Of a DNA stretch of 64,000 nt, positions 1 through 8,311 are shown piece after piece. Each line of letters begins with the position of its first letter. Position 1 is the first letter of the stretch. Source of the stretch: Parasphingopyxis lamellibrachiae (GTDB lineage Bacteria > Pseudomonadota > Alphaproteobacteria > Sphingomonadales > Sphingomonadaceae); assembly GCF_003385775.1 (NCBI RefSeq), contig NZ_QRDP01000004.1, positions 124,001 to 188,000 on the forward strand. The letters are read 5' to 3'. The position numbers were made by a program, and so were the translations under genes. The notes under the pieces were generated by a model that searched no databases, was not told the DNA's origin, and worked only from the letters and a program-made list of their open reading frames with translations.

Positions 1-1
1 G

Positions 2-388
2 GAAAATCTTGAACGGGTTGGCCTCGGCAAAGAAGTGCTCGACCTCCGACCCAGCGAGCTTTCGGGCGGGATGCAGAAGCGTGTGGCACTCGCCCGTGCC
101 ATCGCGCCCCGGCCTGAAATCATCTTTTTCGACGAACCCACGACCGGCCTCGATCCCATCCGCACCGATGTCATCAACAAGCTGATCGTCGAGCTCGTCA
201 AAGATCTCGGCATAACGGCGCTTACGATCACTCATGATATGGGATCGGTCGAGAAGATTTCGGACCGCGTGGCGATGCTCTTCGAAGGCCGGATCATATG
301 GTCGGGGCCAGTTTCTGAGCTGCGGCATTCGGGCGATGTGCATGTCGACCAGTTCGTCCAGGGCAGGGCGGAGGGGCCGATCTCCTGA
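2..388 (+). CDS. mlaF: ABC transporter ATP-binding protein, Mla (MlaF/Mkl) type, 3' part only
   Basis: This is the C-terminal 128 residues of an ABC ATPase; the gene begins before the window and the frame is open from base 2. Visible motifs are the ABC signature LSGGMQKRVALARA, a Walker B with D-loop (IIFFDEPTTGLDP) and the switch histidine in TITHDMGS. The TTGLDP-I-x-x-DVIN continuation and the EGRIIW segment resemble alphaproteobacterial MlaF/Mkl proteins, which energise phospholipid transport between outer and inner membrane with MlaE and MlaD. The Walker A and any MlaE gene lie outside the window. No MCE/MlaD gene follows, so the partner must be upstream or elsewhere. The Mla assignment rests on motif style, and another ABC family is possible. 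Confidence 0.75.
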   Translation, partial: ENLERVGLGKEVLDLRPSELSGGMQKRVALARAIAPRPEIIFFDEPTTGLDPIRTDVINKLIVELVKDLGITALTITHDMGSVEKISDRVAMLFEGRIIWSGPVSELRHSGDVHVDQFVQGRAEGPIS

Positions 389-539
389 TTCCCGAGAAAG
401 TTGTTGAATCGATTACAAGAGGAATATTGATTTAATTCGTCACTAACTGTCTATCGGGAAATCCGTTGGAACCGGCGAGCGGTTTCAACCATTGTCTGTT
501 CAGCAAATCAATCAACAGACAATCAATGGAGACACCCGA

Positions 540-1094
540 ATGCTTGGACGCAATGTTCCCGACGTAACCCTGAAAACCCGAGTTCGCGACGAAAGCCTGG
601 GAGGGGACAACCCCTTTCGCTGGCAGGATGTGAATACCGGCGAACTGTTTGCCGGCAAACGCAGCGTCGTCTTTTCGCTGCCCGGCGCTTTCACGCCAAC
701 CTGCTCGAACGAGCAGTGCCCCGCCTTCGAACGCTATTATGACGATTTCAAAGAGCTCGGCGTGGACGAGGTCTACTGCATCTCGGTCAACGACGCCTTT
801 GTGATGTATCAATGGTCCAAAAATCTCGGCCTTGAAAAGGTCAAGATGCTGCCGGACGGTTCGGGCGACTTCACCCGCCGGATGGGCATGCTGATCAACA
901 AGGATCATCTGGGCTTTGGCGACCGTTCATGGCGTTACGCCATGGTCGTCGAAGACGGCGAGATCGTCGCCTGGTTCGAAGAGCCGGGGATCAACGACGA
1001 TGGCACCGACGAAGACCCCTATGTCGAATCGACGCCGGAGAACGCCCTGAACTGGCTGCGTGAAAATCGCGGCGAAGGGCGCGCTGCGGCCTGA
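540..1094 (+). CDS. Peroxiredoxin, Prx5/AhpE-like hybrid type
   Basis: 184 residues. It reduces hydroperoxides through a peroxidatic cysteine in the motif GAFTPTCSNEQCPAFE (Cys at about residue 46 with a second Cys four residues on), the pattern of the Prx5 group that takes electrons from thioredoxin, glutaredoxin or glutathione. The conserved Arg downstream is in the segment around DRSWRYAM. The frame is open back to a TTG at 492, but ATG 540 is preferred: it has GGAGA at 528-532 and begins directly at the conserved fold (MLGRNVPDVTL). The gene stands alone between the ABC gene and a strong terminator, so it is probably monocistronic. Cytosolic; no signal peptide. Confidence 0.9.
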   Translation: MLGRNVPDVTLKTRVRDESLGGDNPFRWQDVNTGELFAGKRSVVFSLPGAFTPTCSNEQCPAFERYYDDFKELGVDEVYCISVNDAFVMYQWSKNLGLEKVKMLPDGSGDFTRRMGMLINKDHLGFGDRSWRYAMVVEDGEIVAWFEEPGINDDGTDEDPYVESTPENALNWLRENRGEGRAAA

Positions 1095-1144
1095 CCCGAC
1101 ACTCCCTGAATCGCGATGTCCCCCATAGTCGCGATTTACCCTGG

Positions 1145-1184
1145 ACCCGCACCGGCCATCCCCTCGGCCGGGGCGGGTTTTTTT
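1145..1184 (+). terminator. Rho-independent terminator of the peroxiredoxin gene
   Basis: A GC-rich stem (ACCCGC-x-CCGGCC against GGCCGG-GGCGGGT, loop ATCCCCTC) is followed at once by seven T residues at 1178-1184. It lies about 50 bp after the peroxiredoxin stop codon and just before the acetyltransferase gene. Confidence 0.85.
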
Positions 1185-1234
1185 ATGGACGAATGGATCG
1201 TGCTGTCTACACTATGCAGTCGGGGAGGTTGAGC

Positions 1235-1774
1235 ATGACGGACAGGGTTGCCAATGCGCCGCGCATCGAGACAGAGCGGCTGGTCCTGCGCGAGTTTCGC
1301 CGCGAGGATTTCGATAGCTTTTGTGCCATGATTACCGATCCCGAAGTTACGCAGCATATGGGCGGGGCAATGGCCGATCGCAGTTTAGCTTGGGATAAGT
1401 TTGCGCGTAATGCTGGCTTCTGGTTTTTGCTCGGTTATGGCTTGTGGATCGTCGAGGAGAAGGCGAGTGGCAGGATCGCAGGCAATCTCGGTTTTGGCGC
1501 GTTCGAGCGGCCGATTGATCCACCGCTTCCCGATACACCGGAAGGAGCCTGGGTTTTCGACACATGGTCCCATGGCAAAGGCTATGCGAGCGAGGCACTG
1601 GCTGCTGCTCTGGGCTGGGCCGATGCCCATCTTCCGAACCGGGGCTATTGCTGCATCATCGATCCCGAAAATGCACCGTCGCTGGCGCTTGCCCAAAAGT
1701 TCGGATTTGAAGAGGTCCGCCGGGCATCGTTTAAAGGCGATGAGACAGTGGTGTTGGAGCGGCCGTCGCGGTAG
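1235..1774 (+). CDS. GNAT family N-acetyltransferase (RimJ/RimL-like)
   Basis: 179 residues. The N-terminus RIETERLVLREFRREDFDSF and the later SHGKGYASEALAAALGWA segment (acetyl-CoA pyrophosphate-binding loop, variant of R/Q-x-x-G-x-G/A) are typical of the RimJ/RimL branch, which acetylates amino groups of proteins or small molecules. The substrate cannot be told from sequence. The frame opens at 1193, but the ATG at 1235 has GGGGAGG at 1222-1228 and gives the normal family N-terminus. It follows the peroxiredoxin terminator and therefore should have its own promoter. Confidence 0.85.
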   Translation: MTDRVANAPRIETERLVLREFRREDFDSFCAMITDPEVTQHMGGAMADRSLAWDKFARNAGFWFLLGYGLWIVEEKASGRIAGNLGFGAFERPIDPPLPDTPEGAWVFDTWSHGKGYASEALAAALGWADAHLPNRGYCCIIDPENAPSLALAQKFGFEEVRRASFKGDETVVLERPSR

Positions 1775-1950
1775 CTCTTTCTCCCATGGGGAGAGAGTTG
1801 TGTAGACTAGGTGAGCGAAGCGCACATAATCGAAGCTGGGTGAGGGGGCTCATCCATCGATAGGGGCGAACCCCTCATCCAAGTTCGGCTAGCGAGAAAG
1901 TCTCGCAAGCCTCCCTATCCTTCTCCCGATGGGAGAAGCTGAGCTTCGCT
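1775..1950. repeat. Composite intergenic palindromic repeat
   Basis: The whole gap between two convergent genes is made of nested inverted repeats. CTCT-TCTCCC against GGGGAGAGAG lies at 1775-1797, GGGTGAGGGG at 1838-1847 pairs with CCCCTCATCC at 1871-1880, and TTCTCCC-gat-GGGAGAA lies at 1921-1937. An AGCGAAGC block near 1814 pairs with GCTTCGCT at 1943-1950. The right end runs into the stop codon of kynU. This looks like a dispersed non-coding intergenic element that folds into a branched structure; no ORF is seen in it. Confidence 0.65.
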
Positions 1951-3181
1951 AGGTAACGGCAGTTTTCTCAGCAAAACGCGTATCGCGCCAGATGCCGCTG
2001 TCCAAAATTTCACCCAAAATTTCCACAGCCTGCCAGATGTCCGCAAAGCTTGTGTAGAGCGGCGTCAGGCCGAAGCGCAAAATATCGGGCGCGCGGAAAT
2101 CGCCAATGACACGGCGCTCAATCAGCGCCTGCATGATTGGCCAGCCATTCGGATGGCGATACGAGATATGGCTGCCACGATGGGCAGCGTCGCGAGGGGT
2201 GATAAGCTCCAAGCCGTGATCGCCGCAACGCTCTTCGATACGTGTTTCGAACAGATCGAACAGGGCCGCGGATTTCGCGACCACAGCATCCATATCGATA
2301 TCGGCAAACAGGTCGACACCGCTCTCAAGGGCCAGCATATTCAGTATCGGAGGCGTTCCGCAGAGGAACCGGCTGATGCCCGGCGCGGGCACATAATCGT
2401 CACGAAACTCGAACGGGGCCTCATGCCCCATCCAGCCGGACAAGGGCGAGCGCAGCTGATCCTGCAAATCTTCGCGAACGTAGAGAAAGGCCGGAGCGCC
2501 AGGCCCGCCATTCAGATATTTATAGCCGCAGCCGACCGCGAGATCGACCTCGCAGCCGCCCAAGTCGATGGGGATCGCACCGACGCTGTGACTCAGGTCC
2601 CAGAGCGCCAGTGCGCCTGCCTCATGCGCTTCTTCGGTCAGCAGCTGCATGTCGTGGCGGGCCCCCGACTTGTAATGGACATGGGTCAGCAGCATCAGCG
2701 CCGTATCGGGGCCGAGCGCATCGACAAGATCGCCGGCCTGCTCGGTATGGACAATGTGATTGGCCAGCAGGCCAGCCGCGCCATCTGCTGTGTAGAGATC
2801 GGTCGGGAAATTGCCCGGCTCGGTCAGTATCTGAGAACGATCGGCGTTCAGCCGGGTCGCGGCGATTATCAGTTTGAACAGGTTGACCGAAACAGAATCC
2901 GTCACGATCACTTCATGGGGCTCTGCCCCGATCAGTGTCGCAATTTTCGCGCCGATCCGTTGCGGTGCACCGATCCAGCCATTGTCGTTCCAGCTGCGGA
3001 TGAGGTCGGTACCCCATTGGCGCTCGACCACATCTTTCTGGGCAGCGATGGTTGCTTTGGGCAAAGCTCCCAACGAATTCCCATCGAGATAGATAATGCC
3101 CTCTGGCAACAGGAAGCGTTCACGCATCCCGGCAAGCGGATCGGCGGCATCTAGCGCGCGGGCGTCGTCCAGGCTGCTCAT
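1949..3181 (-). CDS. kynU: Kynureninase
   Basis: 410 residues, full family length. It is a PLP enzyme of the aminotransferase fold that splits kynurenine to anthranilate and alanine (also 3-hydroxykynurenine). The N-terminal YLDGNSLGALP motif, the PLP-contacting DLSHSVGA (about 195-202) and the Schiff-base lysine in GCGYKYLNGGPGAP (Lys221) are all present. Its start overlaps the stop of the upstream kynurenine formamidase gene by 4 bp (ATGA), so the two are translationally coupled. Together they give tryptophan-derived N-formylkynurenine to anthranilate. No kynA (tryptophan dioxygenase) gene is in the window. The stop codon falls in the repeat at 1775-1950. Confidence 0.95.
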   Translation of the reverse strand: MSSLDDARALDAADPLAGMRERFLLPEGIIYLDGNSLGALPKATIAAQKDVVERQWGTDLIRSWNDNGWIGAPQRIGAKIATLIGAEPHEVIVTDSVSVNLFKLIIAATRLNADRSQILTEPGNFPTDLYTADGAAGLLANHIVHTEQAGDLVDALGPDTALMLLTHVHYKSGARHDMQLLTEEAHEAGALALWDLSHSVGAIPIDLGGCEVDLAVGCGYKYLNGGPGAPAFLYVREDLQDQLRSPLSGWMGHEAPFEFRDDYVPAPGISRFLCGTPPILNMLALESGVDLFADIDMDAVVAKSAALFDLFETRIEERCGDHGLELITPRDAAHRGSHISYRHPNGWPIMQALIERRVIGDFRAPDILRFGLTPLYTSFADIWQAVEILGEILDSGIWRDTRFAEKTAVT

Positions 3182-4095
3182 GACAATCCAAGTGCCTCCT
3201 CGATCAGTTCGACCTGCCGTTCCCAGCTCGCCGTGCCGGGAGTCACCAGTTCGACATGGCCTTCACCCGGTACAGTGACGAGCCCGATATTGGTTGCATC
3301 ACGGGCAAGATTGGCATTGCGATAGGCCTCTGCATATTCGGGCGGAGCGATCCGGTCGCGTTCCGCATTGACGAGGATCTGCGGGGCCATTGCAGCGGGC
3401 ATTCGTTGCGGAGATGTGAGTTCGGGATGGTTGCCCATCATCAAACGTGGGGCGTCTGTTCCGCAAGCATGCCCCTCGCGCCGTGTTCCGGCTTCCAGGT
3501 CGGGCAGCCCGCCCTGACTGATTGCCGCAGCAATCGGTAGCCGATGCCTGCCCGTGAGCGGCTGGCCGGTAAAGGCCGATTGACGCGCCGCAAGCCACAG
3601 TGCGAGGTGTCCGCCCGCCGAATGGCCGATGGCGACAATCGGTTCGACGTTGAGATTGTACCGATCCCAGTTGGCCATCAGCGAGTCACCGGCGGCGAGC
3701 ACATCCTCATAGGTTCCCGGATAGCCACCGCCTTCGCGGTCGACGCCGCGATATTCGATATTCCAGACCGCGATGCCGCGCTGGCGCAGGTCTTCGGCGA
3801 TCCAGTTCATGATATCGCGTTCGGCAATATCGGTCTGCCAGCAGCCGCCATGGATCATAAGCACTGTGGGGTGTGGGCCTTCGCCTTCAGGCAGCCAGAG
3901 TTCGGAAAACTGTAGGTCGCCTTCGCCATAGGCGATGCGAATATCGGTTTGGGGTTGCTCACGCGAAAACAGGTCGTTCCAACTCATGATTTCCGCGGAG
4001 GGCGGAACAGCGGCGTTGGTGATTTCCTCGGGCATGGCGCAAGCAGTCAATCCGATCAGGCAGGCGGCAAGCGCCGTGCGAATTAGATAGGTCAT
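3178..4095 (-). CDS. Kynurenine formamidase-like alpha/beta hydrolase, predicted lipoprotein
   Basis: 305 residues. The N-terminus is a lipoprotein signal with lipobox LTAC (Cys19). The hydrolase core carries HGGCW at 82-86, the HGGxW oxyanion motif typical of kynurenine formamidases, the nucleophile elbow GHSAGG (Ser159), and late Asp (ERDRIAP) and His (GEGHVEL) triad candidates. Because it is coupled to kynU, hydrolysis of N-formylkynurenine is the best inference, although related esterases share these motifs. The lipoprotein signal is odd for a metabolic formamidase and would place the enzyme outside the cytoplasm while KynU is cytosolic. Confidence 0.8.
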   Translation of the reverse strand: MTYLIRTALAACLIGLTACAMPEEITNAAVPPSAEIMSWNDLFSREQPQTDIRIAYGEGDLQFSELWLPEGEGPHPTVLMIHGGCWQTDIAERDIMNWIAEDLRQRGIAVWNIEYRGVDREGGGYPGTYEDVLAAGDSLMANWDRYNLNVEPIVAIGHSAGGHLALWLAARQSAFTGQPLTGRHRLPIAAAISQGGLPDLEAGTRREGHACGTDAPRLMMGNHPELTSPQRMPAAMAPQILVNAERDRIAPPEYAEAYRNANLARDATNIGLVTVPGEGHVELVTPGTASWERQVELIEEALGLS

Positions 4096-4209
4096 GCATC
4101 CATGCTAGGCTGAAGCGCAGGGTGCTGCAATCTAGGGAGAGAATCTCATTTGTCAGACGCAACCTGCGGGCTGGCGCGGCAATTTCCTGCAAAGCAGGTT
4201 ATGGTCAGC

Positions 4210-5028
4210 CTAAACGGTCGGGCATCCTTCGAAATGGCTGGTGAGCAAGGCGTTCCAGCCCGCTTCTCCGCCATCCTCGACATCCATGAGGCGGATCGCG
4301 AAATCTTCCATGCCCGCATGGTTGGGAATGCCCCATTCGGCGCCCAGTACATGGCCCGATTGTGCATCAATCCACAGCGGGCCGCCATTTTCACCGAAGG
4401 CCGTTCCACCAACCTCGAAGCGCAATGCTGCTGTGCCGTGATAGTCCTCCTCCCTGACATAGACGGCATCTGCACGGCCAAGGTGACGGACGAACCGGCC
4501 GTCTTCGGGCTCGGTCCAGATCAACGGCAGGCCGAACGAAAAGCCGGCGCGCGGATCTTCAAGCGCCATGGTCTGGACGGACAATGTTGCCAGATCGAAG
4601 TCGTAGAGATGATAGATGGGTTCTTCAACACGCACCTGCTGGCGGATCATCTGGTCGGGCAGGGCGGCTTCCGCGCGCAGCATCGTCGCAGCCGGATCGT
4701 AGGAGACGGTCGCGAAATTCTCATGCCGAGCTTCGGGCATCAGCCGGCCGCCCTGGATCGTGCTTGCGCTACCCGTCTCGGTATCGATCCAGGCCGATAC
4801 AAAGGCAGCGCCCGTGCAGCGCTCGACCGCCTTGTACACTTCGATGTGATTGGCCGCTTCGCGATATACATAAACATTTTCCGGGCTGGATCCGTCCCGG
4901 TTGCTGCGCACATAATGATAGATGCGGCCTTCGACCGCCTCGGTTTCGCCGTTTCCCAGAACGTCGGTTGCGTAACCACCAAGCGCGAGCAAGCCTGCGG
5001 CGCCAATATAAGCGAGTTTGTCAAACAT
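4210..5028 (-). CDS. Hypothetical exported or membrane-anchored protein
   Basis: 272 residues, not recognised. It begins with a short hydrophobic stretch (AYIGAAGLLALGGYATDVL) that could be a signal peptide or anchor, followed by a polar, beta-rich chain with two cysteines (near residue 71 and close to the C-terminus, EGCPTV) that could form a disulfide outside the cytoplasm. No catalytic motif is evident. It is monocistronic by position: 114 bp separate it from the formamidase gene and a 196-bp gap lies upstream. That gap (5029-5224) holds no recognisable gene and should contain its promoter. Confidence 0.7.
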   Translation of the reverse strand: MFDKLAYIGAAGLLALGGYATDVLGNGETEAVEGRIYHYVRSNRDGSSPENVYVYREAANHIEVYKAVERCTGAAFVSAWIDTETGSASTIQGGRLMPEARHENFATVSYDPAATMLRAEAALPDQMIRQQVRVEEPIYHLYDFDLATLSVQTMALEDPRAGFSFGLPLIWTEPEDGRFVRHLGRADAVYVREEDYHGTAALRFEVGGTAFGENGGPLWIDAQSGHVLGAEWGIPNHAGMEDFAIRLMDVEDGGEAGWNALLTSHFEGCPTV

Positions 5029-5224
5029 TCCTGAACCTCAAACTTTGCGTTTGTATGTGCCCCGACGCATGCCGGTTATGCTCCTAACAAAGCAGAAGTC
5101 GTGCCAGTTTCCGAAAATGCTGGAATTACAGGGGATTGGGTAATCTCAGCGACGGCCTTTTCAGTCGATCACCCAACAAAATGGTGAAATACGCTAATGT
5201 GTAGGTGCGGCGGTGGCGATGCGC

Positions 5225-6397
5225 CTAGCGCTCGACACACATTGCGATACCCATTCCGCCACCGATGCATAAAGTCGCCAGGCCCTTATGCACGTCGCGC
5301 TTGTCCATTTCATAGAGCAGGGTCGTCAGTACCCGCGCGCCGGAGGCCCCGATCGGATGGCCGATTGCGATGGCACCGCCATTCACATTCACCTTGTCCG
5401 GATCCCAGCCGAGATCCTGGCCAACCGATAGGGCCTGTGCGGCAAAGGCTTCGTTCGCTTCAATCAGGTCGAGGTCGCCGATCGACCAACCGGCCTTTTC
5501 AAGCGCTCTTTTGGTGGCGGGGACGGGGCCAATGCCCATGATCGACGGGTCGACGCCGGCCGAAGCCCAGCTTGCGATCCGCGCAAGGACTGGGGCGCCG
5601 CGGCGCTCAGCTTCTTCCGCCGTCATAACGATCAGGGCGGCCGCGCCGTCATTGATCCCGCTTGCGTTGGCGGCCGTCACGGTGCCGTCCTTCTTGAAAG
5701 CGGGGCGCAGCCCGGCAAGACTCTCCGCCGTTACGCCGGCGCGGATATATTCGTCGTCCTCGACGAGGATATCGCCTTTGCGGTGCGCAACGGCAACGGG
5801 TGCGATCTCGTCGCGGAAACGGCCGTCCGCGCGCGCTCTCTCGGCATTGTTCTGGGAAAGGGTGGCAAAGGCGTCCTGCGCCTCACGCGATATCTGGTAG
5901 CGCTCGGCAAGGTTTTCGGCCGTGATGCCCATGTGATAATCGTTGAACACATCGGTGAGGCCATCCTTGATCATTGTGTCGACCAGCGCGAGATCGCCCA
6001 TCTTCTGTCCGGCCCGCAAATTCTGGCAATGGCGGCTCATCGACATATTCTCCTGCCCGCCCGCGACGACGATGGCTGCATCGCCGCACGCCACCTGCTG
6101 GCTGGCAATGGCCACGGCGCGCAGGCCGGATCCGCAGACCTGATTGACGCCCCAGGCCGGAATTTCCTTCGGTACGCCCGCGGCCATCGCCGCCTGCCGC
6201 GCCGGGTTCTGGCCTTCGCCTGCGGTCAGCACCTGGCCCATCACGACTTCCGACACATCGCCTGGTGCAACGCCGCATTGTGCAAGTGCTGCCTCGATCG
6301 CGACCCGGCCCAGCTCATGCGCGGGCGTGGTGGCGAAAGCTCCCAGAAAACTGCCAACGGGCGTGCGTTTGGCGGCGGTTATGACGATATCGGACAT
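5225..6397 (-). CDS. phaA: Acetyl-CoA C-acetyltransferase (thiolase II, PhaA/AtoB type)
   Basis: 390 residues, full length. It condenses two acetyl-CoA to acetoacetyl-CoA, or the reverse in beta-oxidation. Thiolase signatures are complete: acylated cysteine in [11 protein letters not shown] (Cys88), [10 protein letters not shown] near the C-terminus with the catalytic His, and the second Cys in [13 protein letters not shown] 6397 is chosen over an upstream in-frame ATG because AAAGG lies just before it and the protein then starts at the normal [13 protein letters not shown]. It follows the PhaC-like gene on the same strand with about 45 bp between, so the pair may be an operon. phaA is the conventional name; a role in general acetoacetyl-CoA metabolism is equally possible. 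Confidence 0.9.
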   Translation of the reverse strand: MSDIVITAAKRTPVGSFLGAFATTPAHELGRVAIEAALAQCGVAPGDVSEVVMGQVLTAGEGQNPARQAAMAAGVPKEIPAWGVNQVCGSGLRAVAIASQQVACGDAAIVVAGGQENMSMSRHCQNLRAGQKMGDLALVDTMIKDGLTDVFNDYHMGITAENLAERYQISREAQDAFATLSQNNAERARADGRFRDEIAPVAVAHRKGDILVEDDEYIRAGVTAESLAGLRPAFKKDGTVTAANASGINDGAAALIVMTAEEAERRGAPVLARIASWASAGVDPSIMGIGPVPATKRALEKAGWSIGDLDLIEANEAFAAQALSVGQDLGWDPDKVNVNGGAIAIGHPIGASGARVLTTLLYEMDKRDVHKGLATLCIGGGMGIAMCVER

Positions 6398-6442
6398 GGC
6401 GATGGCCTTTTCACATGACAAACAGAGGATTCGGGCGGGAGC

Positions 6443-7528
6443 TTAGCTCCTATGTTGCACCTGCGAAAGCCATTGGGCGAGGGGCTCCCACAGAGCTGTT
6501 CTTCCGCGTCTGCCCACAACCATTCCGACATGGCCCTGGGAAAGGGTGATGACCTTGCCGGCCCGTGCTGCGGTGGCTTCCGGAACGATACGATCGGTGG
6601 ATGAAATGATGTCCAGCACGGGACAGGGTAGGAGGGCTGGATCGATGATTCGCCCGCCGACTGTCCATTGTCCGCAACCTGTTGCATTGCCGCAGAACAG
6701 ATCCTCGACAAGTTCCCTGCCCGCGCCGTAGCTCAGCGGCGGTCCGTCATTTGCCCAGTCTTCCAGTGCAACGAAGGCCCGGGCCTTGTCGCTTTTCGGG
6801 TCCAGCCGCCCGAACATTTCGAACTTGCTTACAGTGCGAGCAGGGTCGAGCTTCCAGAAACCGGTTTGCAGAACCTCCATCGGCAAGGCGCCCAGATCAC
6901 GCGCCGCGGGTTCGGAACTCTCCCAAAGCTGTTTCAGGCCGCCACGGGCATCGTCCGGAAATCCGTCGAAGTGCCAGGGGGCCGCAATCGTGACCAGCGA
7001 AAGGGGGGGGCGCAGCATCGCTGCCGCAGCCGCCATCGTTCCGCCGAGACAATAGCCAACGAGATGCGCAGGCTCGCCCAGAGCATCGATCAGCGGCAGT
7101 AGAAGCCCTTCAACATGATCGCCAATGGTCATCTTTGCTTCATCGGCCGTCGGCGCGCCCCAATCGACGAGATAGGGGTGGACGCCCTGTGCGCTGAGCC
7201 AGCAGAGCAGCGAATTATTCTCCGCCAGATCCAGAATCGTCGGCGGATTGATCAGCGAAGGAACGAAAATCACCGCCGGGCCGTCGCCGCCATAATCGAG
7301 GAGTTTCGCCCTGCCGACCTCCGCTGCAATGGGCGCGGGACGCCTCGCCGGGCCCCGTTCGGCTTCTTGATAGGCCTTCAGACCGGCAAGCGCGGCAACC
7401 GTCCGCTCCGGCGATGCTGCAGTTTCGCTGCGCAGCAAATCGAGGAAAAGTGGGAGAGGGCGGGGTTTGTGTTGCAGCGCAGTATCTCTCGGTGCTAAGC
7501 CGTCTCCAACATTTGGAGAGATATTCAT
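6443..7528 (-). CDS. PHA synthase-like alpha/beta hydrolase (PhaC family, short form)
   Basis: 361 residues from the ATG at 7528. It has the PhaC-type lipase box with cysteine nucleophile GYCLGGT (Cys160), the preceding PYLVDWGAP motif typical of PHA synthases, and Asp (STDRIVPE) and His (SQGHVGMV) triad partners near the C-terminus. The length matches class III PhaC (about 360), but no PhaE gene is beside it. Context is right for polyhydroxyalkanoate metabolism: thiolase downstream, phaR divergent upstream. Polymerising activity is inferred; related PhaC-like proteins may act as hydrolases or depolymerases. The start is uncertain: ATG 7528 shares bases with the phaR start codon and has no clear ribosome-binding site, while family similarity begins at about residue 21. 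Confidence 0.75.
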   Translation of the reverse strand: MNISPNVGDGLAPRDTALQHKPRPLPLFLDLLRSETAASPERTVAALAGLKAYQEAERGPARRPAPIAAEVGRAKLLDYGGDGPAVIFVPSLINPPTILDLAENNSLLCWLSAQGVHPYLVDWGAPTADEAKMTIGDHVEGLLLPLIDALGEPAHLVGYCLGGTMAAAAAMLRPPLSLVTIAAPWHFDGFPDDARGGLKQLWESSEPAARDLGALPMEVLQTGFWKLDPARTVSKFEMFGRLDPKSDKARAFVALEDWANDGPPLSYGAGRELVEDLFCGNATGCGQWTVGGRIIDPALLPCPVLDIISSTDRIVPEATAARAGKVITLSQGHVGMVVGRRGRTALWEPLAQWLSQVQHRS

Positions 7529-8081
7529 GGCTAAATCCGGTTCCGACTCCGACACGGTCATTATCAAGAAATACGCCAATCGGCGCCTCTATAACACCGA
7601 AAGTTCCAGTTACATTACATTGGACAATCTTGGTACGATGATCCGTGAAAAACGCGATTTTCAGGTGATTGATGCCAAGAGCGGCGAAGACATCACCCGC
7701 AGCGTCCTGACGCAGATTATCATGGAAGAGGAAAGCCATGGCCAGACGATGTTGCCCGTCAGCTTTCTTCGCGATCTGATCGGCATGTACGGCAATTCGA
7801 TGTCGGCGATGGTGCCGCAATATCTGGAAGCCTCTATGGAAGCATTCCAGCGTAACCAGGCCAAGTTTCGCGATGCCATGGAAGGAGCTCTCGGTTCGGG
7901 GCCTTTCGGCGAGATTGCGCGCCGCAATATGGAAATGTTCGAAGCGGCAGCCGGGGCTTTCAAGCAAACCGGCAAGGCCGATACGCCGCGTGAGACGGAC
8001 AGCCCGAGCAACGCCGAAGTGGACGCGCTGAAAGAACAGCTCGCCCAGCTTCAGGACCAGATCGAAAAACTCAGTAAATAG
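7527..8081 (+). CDS. phaR: Polyhydroxyalkanoate synthesis repressor PhaR
   Basis: 184 residues. The N-terminal PHB/PHA accumulation regulator DNA-binding domain is clear (IIKKYANRRLYNTESSSYIT, then RDFQVIDAKSGEDITRSVLTQII), followed by the second conserved block (LPVSFLRDLIGMYGNSM) and a C-terminal coiled-coil-prone tail (VDALKEQLAQLQDQIEKLSK). PhaR binds both DNA and PHA granules and represses phasin and its own gene. ATG 7527 has GGAGAG at 7515-7520. It is divergent from the PhaC-like gene with overlapping start codons, so its promoter must lie inside the 5' end of that gene as drawn. A TGC/GCAG-rich stretch at 7426-7482 could hold PhaR operators. Confidence 0.93.
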   Translation: MAKSGSDSDTVIIKKYANRRLYNTESSSYITLDNLGTMIREKRDFQVIDAKSGEDITRSVLTQIIMEEESHGQTMLPVSFLRDLIGMYGNSMSAMVPQYLEASMEAFQRNQAKFRDAMEGALGSGPFGEIARRNMEMFEAAAGAFKQTGKADTPRETDSPSNAEVDALKEQLAQLQDQIEKLSK

Positions 8082-8088
8082 CCCAGCC

Positions 8089-8274
8089 TTGGATGAGAAG
8101 TTTGTCGTCGCGGCGATTGCGCTGATCGCAATAGCGGTGTTTGCGGGATTGATGGATCGCCGACGCAACAATCGCGATCATCTCGACGAGGTTGGTTGGG
8201 CCAATTGGCCGCTGATCATGATCCTCGCCCTGATCGGCGCGACAATGCTGGCGATAGCAGGCGCAAAATTGTAA
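8089..8274 (+). CDS. Small two-helix membrane protein
   Basis: 61 residues with two hydrophobic segments (about 5-20 and 42-58) joined by a charged loop (DRRRNNRDHLDEVGW). It starts with TTG 7 bp after the phaR stop; no strong ribosome-binding site is seen and no ATG in frame precedes the first helix, so TTG with translational coupling to phaR is the best reading. I do not recognise a function. An alternative is that only the part from the internal ATG (MDRRRNN) is made. Confidence 0.6.
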   Translation: MDEKFVVAAIALIAIAVFAGLMDRRRNNRDHLDEVGWANWPLIMILALIGATMLAIAGAKL

Positions 8275-8311
8275 CGGCGGGAGCAGATCCGCGGCCGGAG
8301 CTCTCGGGGCG

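Noticed and set aside
4160-4200. Inverted repeat CCTGC-aaa-GCAGG near 4186-4198 as terminator
   Set aside because: The stem is only 5 bp and no T-run follows on either strand.
5029-5224. Possible small RNA or short ORF in the 196-bp gap
   Set aside because: No conserved-looking frame, hairpin with T-run or known RNA motif was seen.
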